Positions 63,988-64,000 of a stretch of 64,000 bases of DNA are shown here, one piece after another. Location of the stretch: positions 1,736,001-1,800,000 of the forward strand of contig NZ_CP137734.1 in the NCBI RefSeq assembly GCF_033406955.1, read 5' to 3'. The stretch is from Streptomyces violaceoruber. Lineage in GTDB: Bacteria > Actinomycetota > Actinomycetes > Streptomycetales > Streptomycetaceae. Position 1 is the first letter of the stretch, and each line of letters starts with the position of its first letter. The position numbers and the translations under genes are program-made. The notes below the pieces were generated by a model that did no database searches, was not told the origin of the DNA, and saw nothing but the letters and a program-made list of their open reading frames with translations.

Positions 63988-64000
63988 CCTGATGGAGTAC

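Overview
The window is about 64 kb of very GC-rich actinobacterial chromosome, almost certainly Streptomyces and probably close to the S. coelicolor / S. lividans group. This rests on third-codon GC bias, frequent GTG starts and 4-bp ATGA/GTGA overlaps. An alditol oxidase has the 418-residue length and His46/Ser106 layout I recall for S. coelicolor AldO. A ferredoxin-type sulfite reductase / cysH-C-D-N cluster is present, and a macrolide-resistance pair (lrm plus mgt) of the kind known from S. lividans closes the right end. The species call comes from recall, not from a search. No rRNA, tRNA, CRISPR, prophage or insertion sequence was seen. It reads as ordinary core/near-core arm DNA with several accessory loci.

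Layout. 0-9.5 kb: an Ada-like repair protein (cut by the window edge), RsgA with a 23-codon upstream ORF, a radical SAM protein, alditol oxidase, a histidine-rich Tat-exported PHP phosphoesterase, a TetR regulator, a PEP-mutase-like enzyme, a DinB-like protein and a small membrane protein. 9.5-13.3 kb: a CPBP protease / histidine kinase / response regulator operon divergent from homocysteine S-methyltransferase. 13.3-17.9 kb: a translationally coupled DUF4129 / membrane / MoxR ATPase / DUF58 / membrane operon. 18-26 kb: a DacB-type PBP, a WhiJ-like trio (RsbW-type ATPase, XRE regulator, DUF397), a carboxylesterase, a STAS protein, a lipoprotein, a TPR protein and small secreted/membrane proteins. 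26-28 kb: a glyoxalase-fold protein and two AraC regulators.

28-38.6 kb is a predicted uptake and catabolic locus. One arm carries a ROK repressor, an M81 (MlrC-type) metallopeptidase and CutC. The divergent arm carries a peptide-type ABC importer (binding lipoprotein, two permeases, fused double ATPase) and a ROK sugar kinase. 38.6-42 kb holds two adjacent secreted trypsin-fold proteins with FG-GAP repeats in which both the catalytic His and Ser are replaced. 42-48.8 kb: BrkB-type membrane protein, AidB-like acyl-CoA dehydrogenase, GAF regulator, secreted protein and GNAT acetyltransferase.

48.8-58.5 kb is sulfur assimilation. A short cysteine-containing leader peptide precedes sulfite reductase, a zinc-ribbon protein, cysH, cysC, cysD, cysN, an SsuABC-type importer and a CbiX-type chelatase. 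Sulfate or sulfonates are imported, activated and reduced to sulfide, and the chelatase can supply siroheme to the reductase. 58.5-64 kb: DUF1697 protein, MmpL exporter, macrolide glycosyltransferase and lrm rRNA methyltransferase, whose leader has a short ORF and mutually exclusive RNA stems.

The strongest leads are the lrm leader attenuator candidate, the Shine-Dalgarno-sequestering hairpin in front of the importer, the tandem pseudoprotease pair, the ROK/M81/CutC/ABC locus, an in-frame palindromic repeat inside the AidB-like gene, and the many apparently leaderless promoters.
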